From positions 124,001 through 188,000 of the forward strand of contig NZ_JAUAMC010000001.1 in NCBI RefSeq assembly GCF_031010195.1: DNA of 64,000 nt, read 5' to 3'. The notes beneath the pieces were generated by a model, which had not been told where the DNA came from, ran no database searches, and saw only the letters and a list, made by a program, of their open reading frames with translations. The stretch comes from Halomonas sp. SpR8. Its GTDB lineage: Bacteria > Pseudomonadota > Gammaproteobacteria > Pseudomonadales > Halomonadaceae. Position 1 is the first letter of the stretch. Every line of letters begins with the position of its first letter. A program made the translations under genes and the position numbers. Below are positions 57,670 through 64,000 of the stretch, in pieces.

Positions 57670-58917
57670 TTACTGCCGATAGCGCGATAAGAAATTGGCA
57701 AAGCGGTCGAGTGCATCGCCAAGCTGGTCTGCCCAGGGCAGCGTCACAATGCGCACATGGTCGGGTTCTGGCCAGTTAAAGGCCGTGCCCTGCACCAGCA
57801 ATATTTTTTCCTGCAGCAGTAAATCCAACACCATCTGCTGATCGTCTCTGATATTGAACACTTTAGGGTCGAGACGCGGAAACGCGTAGAGCGCGCCTTT
57901 GGGCTTCACGCAGGAGACGCCGGGGATCGCATTAAGCTTCTCAACCGTGATATCACGCTGGGCCAGCAGCCGTCCGCCGGGCAGAATCAGGTCATTGATC
58001 GACTGATAACCCCCCAGAGCGGTTTGAATCGCGTGCTGGGCGGGCACGTTGGCACATAGCCGCATAGAGGCCAGCATGTTCAGCCCCTGGATGTAGTCCT
58101 GAGCGTTTACCTTGGCCAGCGTGCCGGAAATGATCATCCAGCCCGAACGGAAGCCGGCGCAGCGGTAGCTTTTGGAGAGGCCGTTCATGGTAATCACTAA
58201 CTGGTCATCGTCAGCCAGCGCGCCTGTGGCAGTGTGCTCGACGCCGTCATACAGAATTTTGTCGTAGATCTCGTCAGAAAACACCACCAGGTTGTGCTGC
58301 TTGGCGATCGCCAGCACCTCTTTAACCACGGCAGGCGGATACACCGCACCGGTGGGGTTATTGGGGTTGATCAGCACAATGGCCCGGGTGTGGCTGGTGA
58401 TCTTGGCGCGAATATCCGCCATGTCGGGCGTCCAGTCTGCCTGCTCGTCGCACAGGTAATGCACCGCATGGCCACCGGAAAGGTGGGCGGCCGCTGTCCA
58501 TAGCGGGTAGTCCGGCGCGGGAATGAGCACTTCATCGCCTTCGTTGAGCAGCGCCTGCATGGCCATCACAATCAGTTCTGAGACACCGTTGCCGATGAAG
58601 ATGTCCTCAATACCAACGCCGGGGATCTGCTTGCGCTGGCACTCCTGCATAATCGCCTTGCGTGCGGAGTAGAGGCCCTTGGAGTCGCAGTAGCCCTGGG
58701 CGGTGGGCAGGTTGCGCATCACATCCTGGAGAATCTCTTCCGGTGCCTCAAAGCCAAACGGCGCGGGGTTGCCGATGTTCAGCTTGAGAATTCGCTGGCC
58801 CTCCTCTTCCAGGCGCTTGGCATGGTCGAGTACCGGGCCGCGAATGTCGTAGCAGACATTGTGCAGTTTATGAGATTTCTTCAGCGGTTGTGATTCGTGC
58901 GACTGCGGGGTATCCAT
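57670..58917 (-). CDS. alaA: PLP-dependent aminotransferase, alanine transaminase AlaA type
   Basis: 415 residues, fold-type I class I/II aminotransferase. KSHKLHNVCYDIRGPVLDHAKRLEEEGQRILKLNIGNPAPFGF is near-diagnostic for AlaA, which makes alanine from pyruvate and glutamate. The PLP lysine is in MNGLSKSYRCAGFRSGW, and NPNNPTGAVYP and FSDEIYDKILYDG are cofactor motifs. The ATG at 58917 is chosen from family length. An ATG 17 codons upstream is possible; neither has a good ribosome site. Confidence 0.9.
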   Translation of the reverse strand: MDTPQSHESQPLKKSHKLHNVCYDIRGPVLDHAKRLEEEGQRILKLNIGNPAPFGFEAPEEILQDVMRNLPTAQGYCDSKGLYSARKAIMQECQRKQIPGVGIEDIFIGNGVSELIVMAMQALLNEGDEVLIPAPDYPLWTAAAHLSGGHAVHYLCDEQADWTPDMADIRAKITSHTRAIVLINPNNPTGAVYPPAVVKEVLAIAKQHNLVVFSDEIYDKILYDGVEHTATGALADDDQLVITMNGLSKSYRCAGFRSGWMIISGTLAKVNAQDYIQGLNMLASMRLCANVPAQHAIQTALGGYQSINDLILPGGRLLAQRDITVEKLNAIPGVSCVKPKGALYAFPRLDPKVFNIRDDQQMVLDLLLQEKILLVQGTAFNWPEPDHVRIVTLPWADQLGDALDRFANFLSRYRQ

Positions 58918-59039
58918 GAGGTGTCTGTCCAAAAAAGTGGCTAGCGGCCCAAAAGTGTCCAACAACATGCGTATCAAAAAACCAGAGCTTTAAAAAGCAG
59001 CGCCCACAGGCCGTTATCGGCGATAGGACTATTAGGTCA

Positions 59040-59996
59040 TTATGCGTCGGGAAGTACCTGATTGTCTTCGTCGTTTTGCATGGGCGGTGGCGGAATGTCG
59101 GCGGGGGTCTCCAGCGTTAGCCTGCCCAGCTTGCCATCGCGTAGTTCGTGAAGCAGCACTTCCGCGCCGCGATGCAGATCCACCGCGCCGCCAGGGCGCA
59201 GGCCGCCACGGCGCGCGGCAATATCTTTCAAAATGGCGTTGCCGTCGAAGCCAGCAATGGCAAGAAAATCGGGTTTTTTGGGGCCATCCGCATCAATATC
59301 GTGGGGGATGTTCGGAGCAGCGTAGGGCGGTAGCTCTTTGAGTTTATAGCGCGTACTCAGTGCGTCTGGGTAGCGCTTGGCCAGCTCCGCGCTGGTCACA
59401 ATCGCCACATCGGCATACTCAATAGCGGTATCGCGAATAGCGCCGGTAGCCGCAAGACGATAGGCGCTGGCCTGATCTTCAATTTTTGGCCACAGTACCC
59501 CAGGAGTGTCGGTTAGCGCGACGCGGCCATCAATACGCACCTTTTGCTGACGCTTGGTCACCGCTGGCTCGTTGCCGGTTTTGGCGATTTTTCGCCCAGC
59601 AAGGCCGTTAATCAGCGTGGATTTTCCGACATTGGGTATGCCCATCACCATCACGCGTACATCGCGATCTGCGCGCACGGCTCCGGCCAGCTCATGACAA
59701 AGTTTGGGGATTTTCTTTAGCTCACGGGTATTGGTGGTGGTGACCGCCAGGGCGCGCATATTTTCCTGCGCATCGAAATAAGCCACCCACTCGGCTGTTC
59801 GCTCGGGGTCAGCGAGATCGGCGCGGGAGAGTATTTTCAACACCGGCTTATGGCGGGTCAGCTCGGCCAACATGGGATTAGCGCTAGAGTAGGGCAGACG
59901 CGCGTCGAGTACCTCGATCACGACATCGATCTCTGGCAGCACCTCCGCAATCTGGCGGCGGGCCTTGTTCATATGTCCTGGAAACCAGCCGAGCAT
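59040..59996 (-). CDS. ylqF: Ribosome biogenesis GTPase, YlqF/RbgA family
   Basis: 318 residues, circularly permuted GTPase. The N-terminus WFPGHMNKARRQIAEVLPEIDVVIEVLDARLPYSSANP is a family hallmark. The base-recognition motif comes first and reads SRADL instead of the usual NKADL. Then follow GIPNVGKST (P-loop) and DTPGVLWPK (G3). It assists late 50S subunit assembly. An acidic C-terminal tail (PPPPMQNDEDNQVLPDA) is present. Starts at 59996. Confidence 0.9.
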   Translation of the reverse strand: MLGWFPGHMNKARRQIAEVLPEIDVVIEVLDARLPYSSANPMLAELTRHKPVLKILSRADLADPERTAEWVAYFDAQENMRALAVTTTNTRELKKIPKLCHELAGAVRADRDVRVMVMGIPNVGKSTLINGLAGRKIAKTGNEPAVTKRQQKVRIDGRVALTDTPGVLWPKIEDQASAYRLAATGAIRDTAIEYADVAIVTSAELAKRYPDALSTRYKLKELPPYAAPNIPHDIDADGPKKPDFLAIAGFDGNAILKDIAARRGGLRPGGAVDLHRGAEVLLHELRDGKLGRLTLETPADIPPPPMQNDEDNQVLPDA

Positions 59997-60029
59997 GGAT
60001 CTCTCCTACAAGCACAAAAATAGCGGCAC

Positions 60030-60067
60030 AAAAAAAGCGGGCAGCCATTCTAGCAGAAGCTGCCCGC
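60030..60067 (-). terminator. msrB terminator
   Basis: GCGGGCAGC (60037-60045) pairs with GCTGCCCGC (60059-60067) across a 13-base loop. On the minus strand T7 follows, 35 bases after the msrB stop. Confidence 0.85.
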
Positions 60068-60101
60068 CTTGCCGGATTTCCTTGCGAGGATTTAGCGGAG
60101 A

Positions 60102-60500
60102 TTACTCGTCAGGGTGGAATTCCAGTGACACAGAGTTAATGCAGTAGCGTAAGCCGGTGGTCTCCGGCGGCCCATCGGGGAAGACGTGACCCAGGTGGGC
60201 ATCGCAGTGGGAGCAGACTACTTCGGTGCGCTGCATACCGTGTGTAGTATCAGTATGCTCCTCCACACAGCGGGTGCCCAGCGGCCGGTCGAAGCTTGGC
60301 CAGCCGCAGCCGGCGTCAAACTTATGCTCGTTTTCGAACAGCGGTGCATGACAGCAGACGCAGTGGTAAATACCCTGAGCATCGCGCACCTGATAGTCAC
60401 CGGTGAAAGGCCGCTCGGTACCTTTCTCACGCGCTACCCGGTACTGCTCCGGGGTTAGCTGCTGTTGCCACTCGTCAGGGGATTTTTCTATTTTCGCCAT
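60102..60500 (-). CDS. msrB: Peptide-methionine (R)-S-oxide reductase
   Basis: 132 residues. It repairs oxidised methionine (R form) in proteins. Zinc ligands are the two CxxC pairs, YHCVCCHAP and [13 protein letters not shown]. The catalytic Cys is in [12 protein letters not shown]. The ATG at 60500 ([11 protein letters not shown]) has AAGGAG 6 bases upstream, better than an in-frame start nine codons earlier. Single gene with its own terminator. Confidence 0.95.
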   Translation of the reverse strand: MAKIEKSPDEWQQQLTPEQYRVAREKGTERPFTGDYQVRDAQGIYHCVCCHAPLFENEHKFDAGCGWPSFDRPLGTRCVEEHTDTTHGMQRTEVVCSHCDAHLGHVFPDGPPETTGLRYCINSVSLEFHPDE

Positions 60501-60851
60501 GGGGTTCTCCTTTCCCTCTGGTTTCAATCATTCAGAGGCTTATTAGGCAGACTAGCTTATCATTTGTGTAAGTGACAGCTAGCCACCTGCCCAAGTTCAG
60601 CGTATGAGAAAGCCCAATTTCCGTGCAGTGCAAACAGTTGAAATTTTAAAAAGACTGCACACCAGCAATGTATGGCGCGCCTATTACCAGCCCCGCGGTG
60701 GAGGAAGCGGTTGGTGTGATGAGAAACTGACGGCGGATAAGTACACAGTACACCTCATTCTTAGTTTGCACTTCATAGCGTTCTCTATCGCGACTGCGCG
60801 GGCGTGTAGATGATTGAAAGCAGGCCGGTTAGCTTGATGGTGGCAGAGAGC
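60501..60851. other. Gap between msrB and the tRNA promoter
   Basis: About 350 bases. The left part should hold the msrB promoter. A 69-codon open frame at 60604-60813 has no ribosome site and no recognisable protein, so it is not called. Nothing else supported. Confidence 0.5.
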
Positions 60852-60880
60852 TTGACAGCTCTATAAGGCCTGAGTAACAT
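60852..60880 (+). promoter_or_regulatory. Probable sigma-70 promoter of the tRNA array
   Basis: TTGACA (60852-60857), a 17-base spacer, then TAACAT (60875-60880). A GC-rich discriminator follows, as in stable-RNA promoters under stringent control. The first tRNA starts 29 bases downstream. Confidence 0.65.
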
Positions 60881-60908
60881 ACGCGCCACCTCGACGAGGC
60901 ATTGCAAC

Positions 60909-60984
60909 GTCCCATTCGTCTAGTGGTCTAGGACACCGCCCTTTCACGGCGGTAACAGGGGTTCGAACCCCCTATGGGACGCCA
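60909..60984 (+). tRNA. tRNA-Glu (TTC), copy 1
   Basis: 76 bases including encoded CCA. Acceptor arms GTCCCAT/ATGGGAC; anticodon loop CTTTCAC gives TTC; T-arm GTTCGAA is standard. Confidence 0.97.
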
Positions 60985-61054
60985 CTTATTTTTGAAAGCT
61001 AGGTTTTAAGGTCTAGGTTCTTTTAAGATAAGCGGTCGTCAGGTTTATCGGAAT

Positions 61055-61129
61055 GCGGGAATAGCTCAGTGGTAGAGCATCGCCTTGCCAAGGCGAGGGT
61101 CGGGAGTTCGAATCTCCTTTCCCGCTCCA
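61055..61129 (+). tRNA. tRNA-Gly (GCC), copy 1
   Basis: 75 bases including encoded CCA. Acceptor GCGGGAA/TTTCCCGC; anticodon loop TTGCCAA gives GCC; T-loop GTTCGAA. Confidence 0.97.
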
Positions 61130-61132
61130 CAC

Positions 61133-61208
61133 GTCCCATTCGTCTAGTGGTCTAGGACACCGCCCTTTCACGGCGGTAACAGGGGTTCGAACCCCCTATG
61201 GGACGCCA
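61133..61208 (+). tRNA. tRNA-Glu (TTC), copy 2
   Basis: Identical in sequence to copy 1. Only 3 bases separate it from the CCA end of the preceding tRNA-Gly. Confidence 0.97.
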
Positions 61209-61248
61209 CTTCCGATAGTCTAAGAGTTAGATAGCAAGAACTCTATAA

Positions 61249-61323
61249 GCGGGAATAGCTCAGTGGTAGAGCATCGCCTTGCCAAGGCGAGGGTCGGGAG
61301 TTCGAATCTCCTTTCCCGCTCCA
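61249..61323 (+). tRNA. tRNA-Gly (GCC), copy 2
   Basis: Identical to copy 1, 40 bases after tRNA-Glu copy 2, CCA encoded. Confidence 0.97.
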
Positions 61324-61336
61324 GTTTCGATATATA

Positions 61337-61412
61337 GTCCCATTCGTCTAGTGGCCTAGGACACCGCCCTTTCACGGCGGTAACAGGGGTTCGAACCCCC
61401 TATGGGACGCCA
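61337..61412 (+). tRNA. tRNA-Glu (TTC), copy 3
   Basis: Same as the other two Glu copies except one D-loop base (AGTGGCCTAGG instead of AGTGGTCTAGG). CCA encoded. Confidence 0.96.
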
Positions 61413-61442
61413 TCTAGTAGTAATAGCAGTTTTGTTTGCGTT

Positions 61443-61517
61443 GCGGGAATAGCTCAGTGGTAGAGCATCGCCTTGCCAAGGCGAGGGTCGGGAGTTCGAA
61501 TCTCCTTTCCCGCTCCA
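61443..61517 (+). tRNA. tRNA-Gly (GCC), copy 3
   Basis: Identical to the other Gly copies, CCA encoded. Last gene of the array; no strong terminator is obvious before yadG. Confidence 0.97.
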
Positions 61518-61685
61518 AGCGCTTTTAGATTTCATTTGTTTCTCCCCTATTTTTTGACACGTTAGCTAATTGCTAGGTGTCACTGTTTGCGCGTCTGACG
61601 TTCGGTGGTCTTTGCCGCCTTGAAAAAAGTTGTTTGCGCCCTAATGTTTTACCTTCTCTTCTTATTTTGCTGACAGGACATATTC

Positions 61686-62669
61686 ATGGCCGAACCGGCA
61701 TTGTCGATCCGTGGCCTTACCAAAGTGTATGGCAACGGTTTTCAGGCGCTCAAAGGTATTGATCTCGACGTCCAGCAGGGCGATTTTTTTGCTCTGCTGG
61801 GACCGAATGGCGCCGGTAAATCCACCACCTTGGGGGTGGTCTGCTCGCTGGTGCAAAAAACAGCGGGCAAGGTCTCCATTTTTGGCATCGATGTTGATAA
61901 AGACTTCGCCAAGGCGAAATACCAGTTGGGCGTCGTTCCCCAGGAGTTCAATTTCAACCAGTTTGAAAAAGTACTCGATATCGTGCTGGCCCAGGCGGGC
62001 TATTACGGTATGACCAGCCGCGAGGCCTTGCCCCGCGCGCAACAGCTGCTGACCGATCTGGGACTGTGGGAAAAACGTAACGGCAGCGCACGCATGCTCT
62101 CTGGCGGGATGAAGCGCCGCCTGATGATCGCTCGGGCGCTGATGCACCGCCCCAAACTACTGATTCTGGATGAGCCGACGGCGGGCGTGGATATCGAACT
62201 GCGGCGCAGTATGTGGGAGTACATGCGGCGAATTAATCAGGATGAAGGCACCACCATCATCCTGACGACACACTACTTGGAAGAGGCCGAGAGCCTGTGC
62301 CGCAATGTGGCGATTATCAATAATGGCGATATTGTCCGCAATACCAGTGTGCGTGAGCTACTGGCTGAGCTTGATACCGAGACCTTCCTGATTGACTTGG
62401 CTGAGCCAGTCGCTGAAGTACCGCGTGTTGAAGGTTTTGAGCTACATCAGTTGGAGCCGACTCAACTTTCTCTATTGGTGCATCGTGGCCAGCGCTTGAA
62501 CGACGTTTTCAATGCGTTGAGCGAGCAGGGCGTGCAGGTGGTTTCCATGCGTAATCGGGCCAACCGTCTTGAGGAGATGTTTGTGTCGATGGTGGAAGGC
62601 AGTGGCCAAGGAGCGATTGATCAGCGCGCTGCAAGTACGAGTGATGAAGCTGGGGAGGTGCGTGCATGA
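61686..62669 (+). CDS. yadG: ABC transporter ATP-binding protein, YadG-like
   Basis: 327-residue ATPase of the ABC-2 export type. Walker A is GPNGAGKST near residue 40, the signature is MLSGGMKRR, Walker B is LLILDEPTAGVDIELRRSMW and the H-loop is LTTHYLEEAE. It resembles E. coli YadG over its whole length, including the end MRNRANRLEEMFVSMVEG. Cargo unknown. The stop overlaps the start of yadH as ATGA. Confidence 0.9.
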   Translation: MAEPALSIRGLTKVYGNGFQALKGIDLDVQQGDFFALLGPNGAGKSTTLGVVCSLVQKTAGKVSIFGIDVDKDFAKAKYQLGVVPQEFNFNQFEKVLDIVLAQAGYYGMTSREALPRAQQLLTDLGLWEKRNGSARMLSGGMKRRLMIARALMHRPKLLILDEPTAGVDIELRRSMWEYMRRINQDEGTTIILTTHYLEEAESLCRNVAIINNGDIVRNTSVRELLAELDTETFLIDLAEPVAEVPRVEGFELHQLEPTQLSLLVHRGQRLNDVFNALSEQGVQVVSMRNRANRLEEMFVSMVEGSGQGAIDQRAASTSDEAGEVRA

Positions 62670-63439
62670 ATTTCAGCCAAACACTCATCGCGCTCTGGAC
62701 CTTAGTGCTAAAAGAGATCAAGCGTTTTACCCGGATTTGGCCGCAAACGCTACTGCCGCCCTCAATCACCATGGCGATGTACTTCATCATCTTCGGTAAT
62801 CTAATTGGATCGCGGATTGGCGATATGGACGGCTTCAGCTACATGGACTTTATCGTCCCTGGACTGATCATGATGTCGGTAATTACCAACAGCTACTCCA
62901 ACGTGGCGTCGAGTTTTTTCTCGAATAAGTTCCAACGCTCGATCGAAGAAATGATGGTATCGCCGATGCCTAACTGGGTAATTTTATCCGGCTTTATTTT
63001 AGGCGGCATGGCGCGTGGATTGGGCGTTGGGCTGATTGTGACCGTCGTTTCGCTGTTCTTTACACGGCTAACCATGGAGCACCCGCTGCTCACGGTGTTG
63101 GTCGTTGTGCTTACCTCCGCGCTGTTCTCTATTGGCGGTTTTATCAACGCCTTGCTGGCCAATAAGTTCGACGATATTTCCATCGTGCCGACCTTTATCC
63201 TCACGCCGCTGACCTATCTGGGTGGCGTGTTTTACTCTATCTCAATGCTGCCCGACTTCTGGCAGGGTGTTTCCATGCTCAATCCGATTTTGTACATGGT
63301 TAACGTTTTTCGCTACGGCTTCTTGGGGGTGTCGGATATTCCTGTTGGCTGGGCGCTTGCAGCGATTTTTGCCTTCATTGTTGTACTGTTTGGTATTGCG
63401 TTGACGATGCTAGAGCGTGGAAAAGGAATCCGCAGCTAA
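62666..63439 (+). CDS. yadH: ABC-2 type permease, YadH-like
   Basis: 257 residues with about six membrane spans. IDGFSYMDFIVPGL-like text (GDMDGFSYMDFIVPGLIMMSV) and PLTYLGGVFYSISMLPDFWQGVSMLNPILYMVNVFRYGFLG are the ABC-2 membrane family signature. Partner of YadG; the pair would export an unidentified substrate. Translationally coupled by a 4-base overlap. Confidence 0.9.
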   Translation: MNFSQTLIALWTLVLKEIKRFTRIWPQTLLPPSITMAMYFIIFGNLIGSRIGDMDGFSYMDFIVPGLIMMSVITNSYSNVASSFFSNKFQRSIEEMMVSPMPNWVILSGFILGGMARGLGVGLIVTVVSLFFTRLTMEHPLLTVLVVVLTSALFSIGGFINALLANKFDDISIVPTFILTPLTYLGGVFYSISMLPDFWQGVSMLNPILYMVNVFRYGFLGVSDIPVGWALAAIFAFIVVLFGIALTMLERGKGIRS

Positions 63440-63477
63440 TCGCATAACGACTCGATTGAGAAGAGAGCTTTTATACC

Positions 63478-64000
63478 ATGTCACATCGCCCAGACACCCT
63501 TGAACACGCGCCGTTAGGGCGCGATTCCGCCTACCCTGAACATTATGACGCGGGGCTTCTCTACCCGATTCCCCGTGCGGCCAATCGAGCGCCGCTGGGG
63601 ATTGAAGAGGGCGCTTTGCCGTTTGTGGGGGAGGATGAGTGGCACGCCTTTGAAGTCTCCTGGCTCAATGCGCGTGGCAAGCCCATCGTCGCCGTGGCAC
63701 GCTTTCGCCTGCCTGCAAGCTCACCCTACCTGATTGAATCGAAATCCTGGAAGCTCTATCTCAATAGCTTCAACCAAACCCGCTTCTATAGTCGTCAGGA
63801 AGTGATGGAAACGCTTGCCCATGACCTTGCTGTTGCGGCAGGGGCTGAGGTGAGTGTCGAGTTGTTTGATGTAGACGCTCCAGAGCTTTCAGCACAGCGT
63901 TTGCCGGGCGAATGCTTGGATGATTTAGATATCGCCGTAAGCGATTATACCCCTAGCAGTGCCCATCTAATGGCTGGGGATGAGGTTGTCGAAGAGACGC
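63478..64000 (+). CDS. queF: NADPH-dependent 7-cyano-7-deazaguanine reductase (3' truncated)
   Basis: The first 174 codons of a type II QueF, running off the window end. It reduces preQ0 to preQ1 in queuosine synthesis. Conserved text: LLYPIPRAANRAPLGI near residue 29, FEVSWLNARGKP, and the substrate motif ESKSWKLYLNSFNQTRF. The catalytic Cys of type II enzymes and the NADPH motif would lie at the boundary or beyond; a Cys in PGECLDDLD is present. The frame stays open to base 64000. GAGAG lies about 10 bases before the ATG. Confidence 0.92.
   Translation, partial: MSHRPDTLEHAPLGRDSAYPEHYDAGLLYPIPRAANRAPLGIEEGALPFVGEDEWHAFEVSWLNARGKPIVAVARFRLPASSPYLIESKSWKLYLNSFNQTRFYSRQEVMETLAHDLAVAAGAEVSVELFDVDAPELSAQRLPGECLDDLDIAVSDYTPSSAHLMAGDEVVEET

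Noticed and set aside
60604-60813. 69-codon open frame between msrB and the tRNA array
   Set aside because: No ribosome site, no recognisable motif and a composition unlike the neighbouring proteins.
60909-61517. tRNA array as an integration site of a mobile element
   Set aside because: No integrase, no attachment-site duplication outside the tRNA genes, and both flanks are core genes.

Overview
The window is a 64 kb piece of a gammaproteobacterial chromosome. It is densely coded and moderately GC-rich, and almost every gene is of core metabolic or housekeeping type. The best guess is Halomonas or a close relative in the Halomonadaceae (inference). Reasons: a glucose ABC importer very like the Pseudomonas GtsABCD system, a betaine-type BCCT carrier expected of a salt-adapted cell, monomeric NADP-isocitrate dehydrogenase, NAD-glutamate dehydrogenase of about 1600 residues, and a gene order mixing Pseudomonas-like and Escherichia-like synteny. 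I see no prophage, insertion sequence, integron, CRISPR array, toxin-antitoxin pair or recognisable defence island.

Layout. 1-3.9 kb: glucose/mannose ABC importer gtsA (5' truncated)-gtsB-gtsC-gtsD, with a large palindromic intergenic element before gtsD. 3.9-9.3 kb, mostly minus strand: BCCT transporter, the ycjX/ycjF pair, a small membrane protein and hexose-6-phosphate mutarotase. 9.5-14.3 kb, plus strand: glsB-type membrane protein, an unusual 821-residue protein with DUF1266-like repeats, an NlpC/P60 lipoprotein and a YnfM-like MFS carrier. 14.3-20.2 kb: a complete nickel module, nikABCDE (minus), divergent nikR (plus) and slyD (minus), with a perfect NikR operator between nikA and nikR. 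20.3-23.1 kb: two small envelope proteins and isocitrate lyase. 23.5-29.6 kb: a minus-strand run rluE-nudJ-mnmA-hflD-purB-roxA-GNAT, tightly packed apart from two 65-base gaps. 29.8-42.8 kb: icd (monomeric), then the N-degron cluster clpS-clpA/infA-bpt-aat, then ftsK-lolA and rarA. 43-51.8 kb: a hemerythrin-like protein without its usual ligands, murI, trmA, gdhB, pyrD. 51.8-60.5 kb: rmf, rlmKL, a glutaredoxin-like protein, a WGR-domain protein, pdxB, htpX, alaA, a YlqF GTPase and msrB. 60.9-61.5 kb: six tRNA genes as three Glu-Gly pairs. 61.7-64 kb: yadG-yadH and a 3'-truncated queF.

How the genes work together. The aceA-to-rarA stretch follows the order I recall from Pseudomonas aeruginosa, and rluE to purB also matches E. 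coli. It joins the isocitrate branch point (aceA against icd) with tRNA thiolation, purine synthesis and the N-degron pathway: Bpt and Aat add destabilising residues, ClpS recognises them and ClpA unfolds the substrate. The nickel locus is self-contained: import by NikABCDE, sensing by NikR through the shared operator, and probably metal handling by SlyD. The nickel enzyme it serves is outside the window.

No wholly new system is evident. The items most worth a second look are the triple-repeat DUF1266 protein, the hemerythrin-fold protein lacking its iron ligands, the palindromic element inside the gts operon, the terminator placed 12 bases before murI, a competing-hairpin leader at gdhB, and several 13-15 bp tandem repeats at gene edges.
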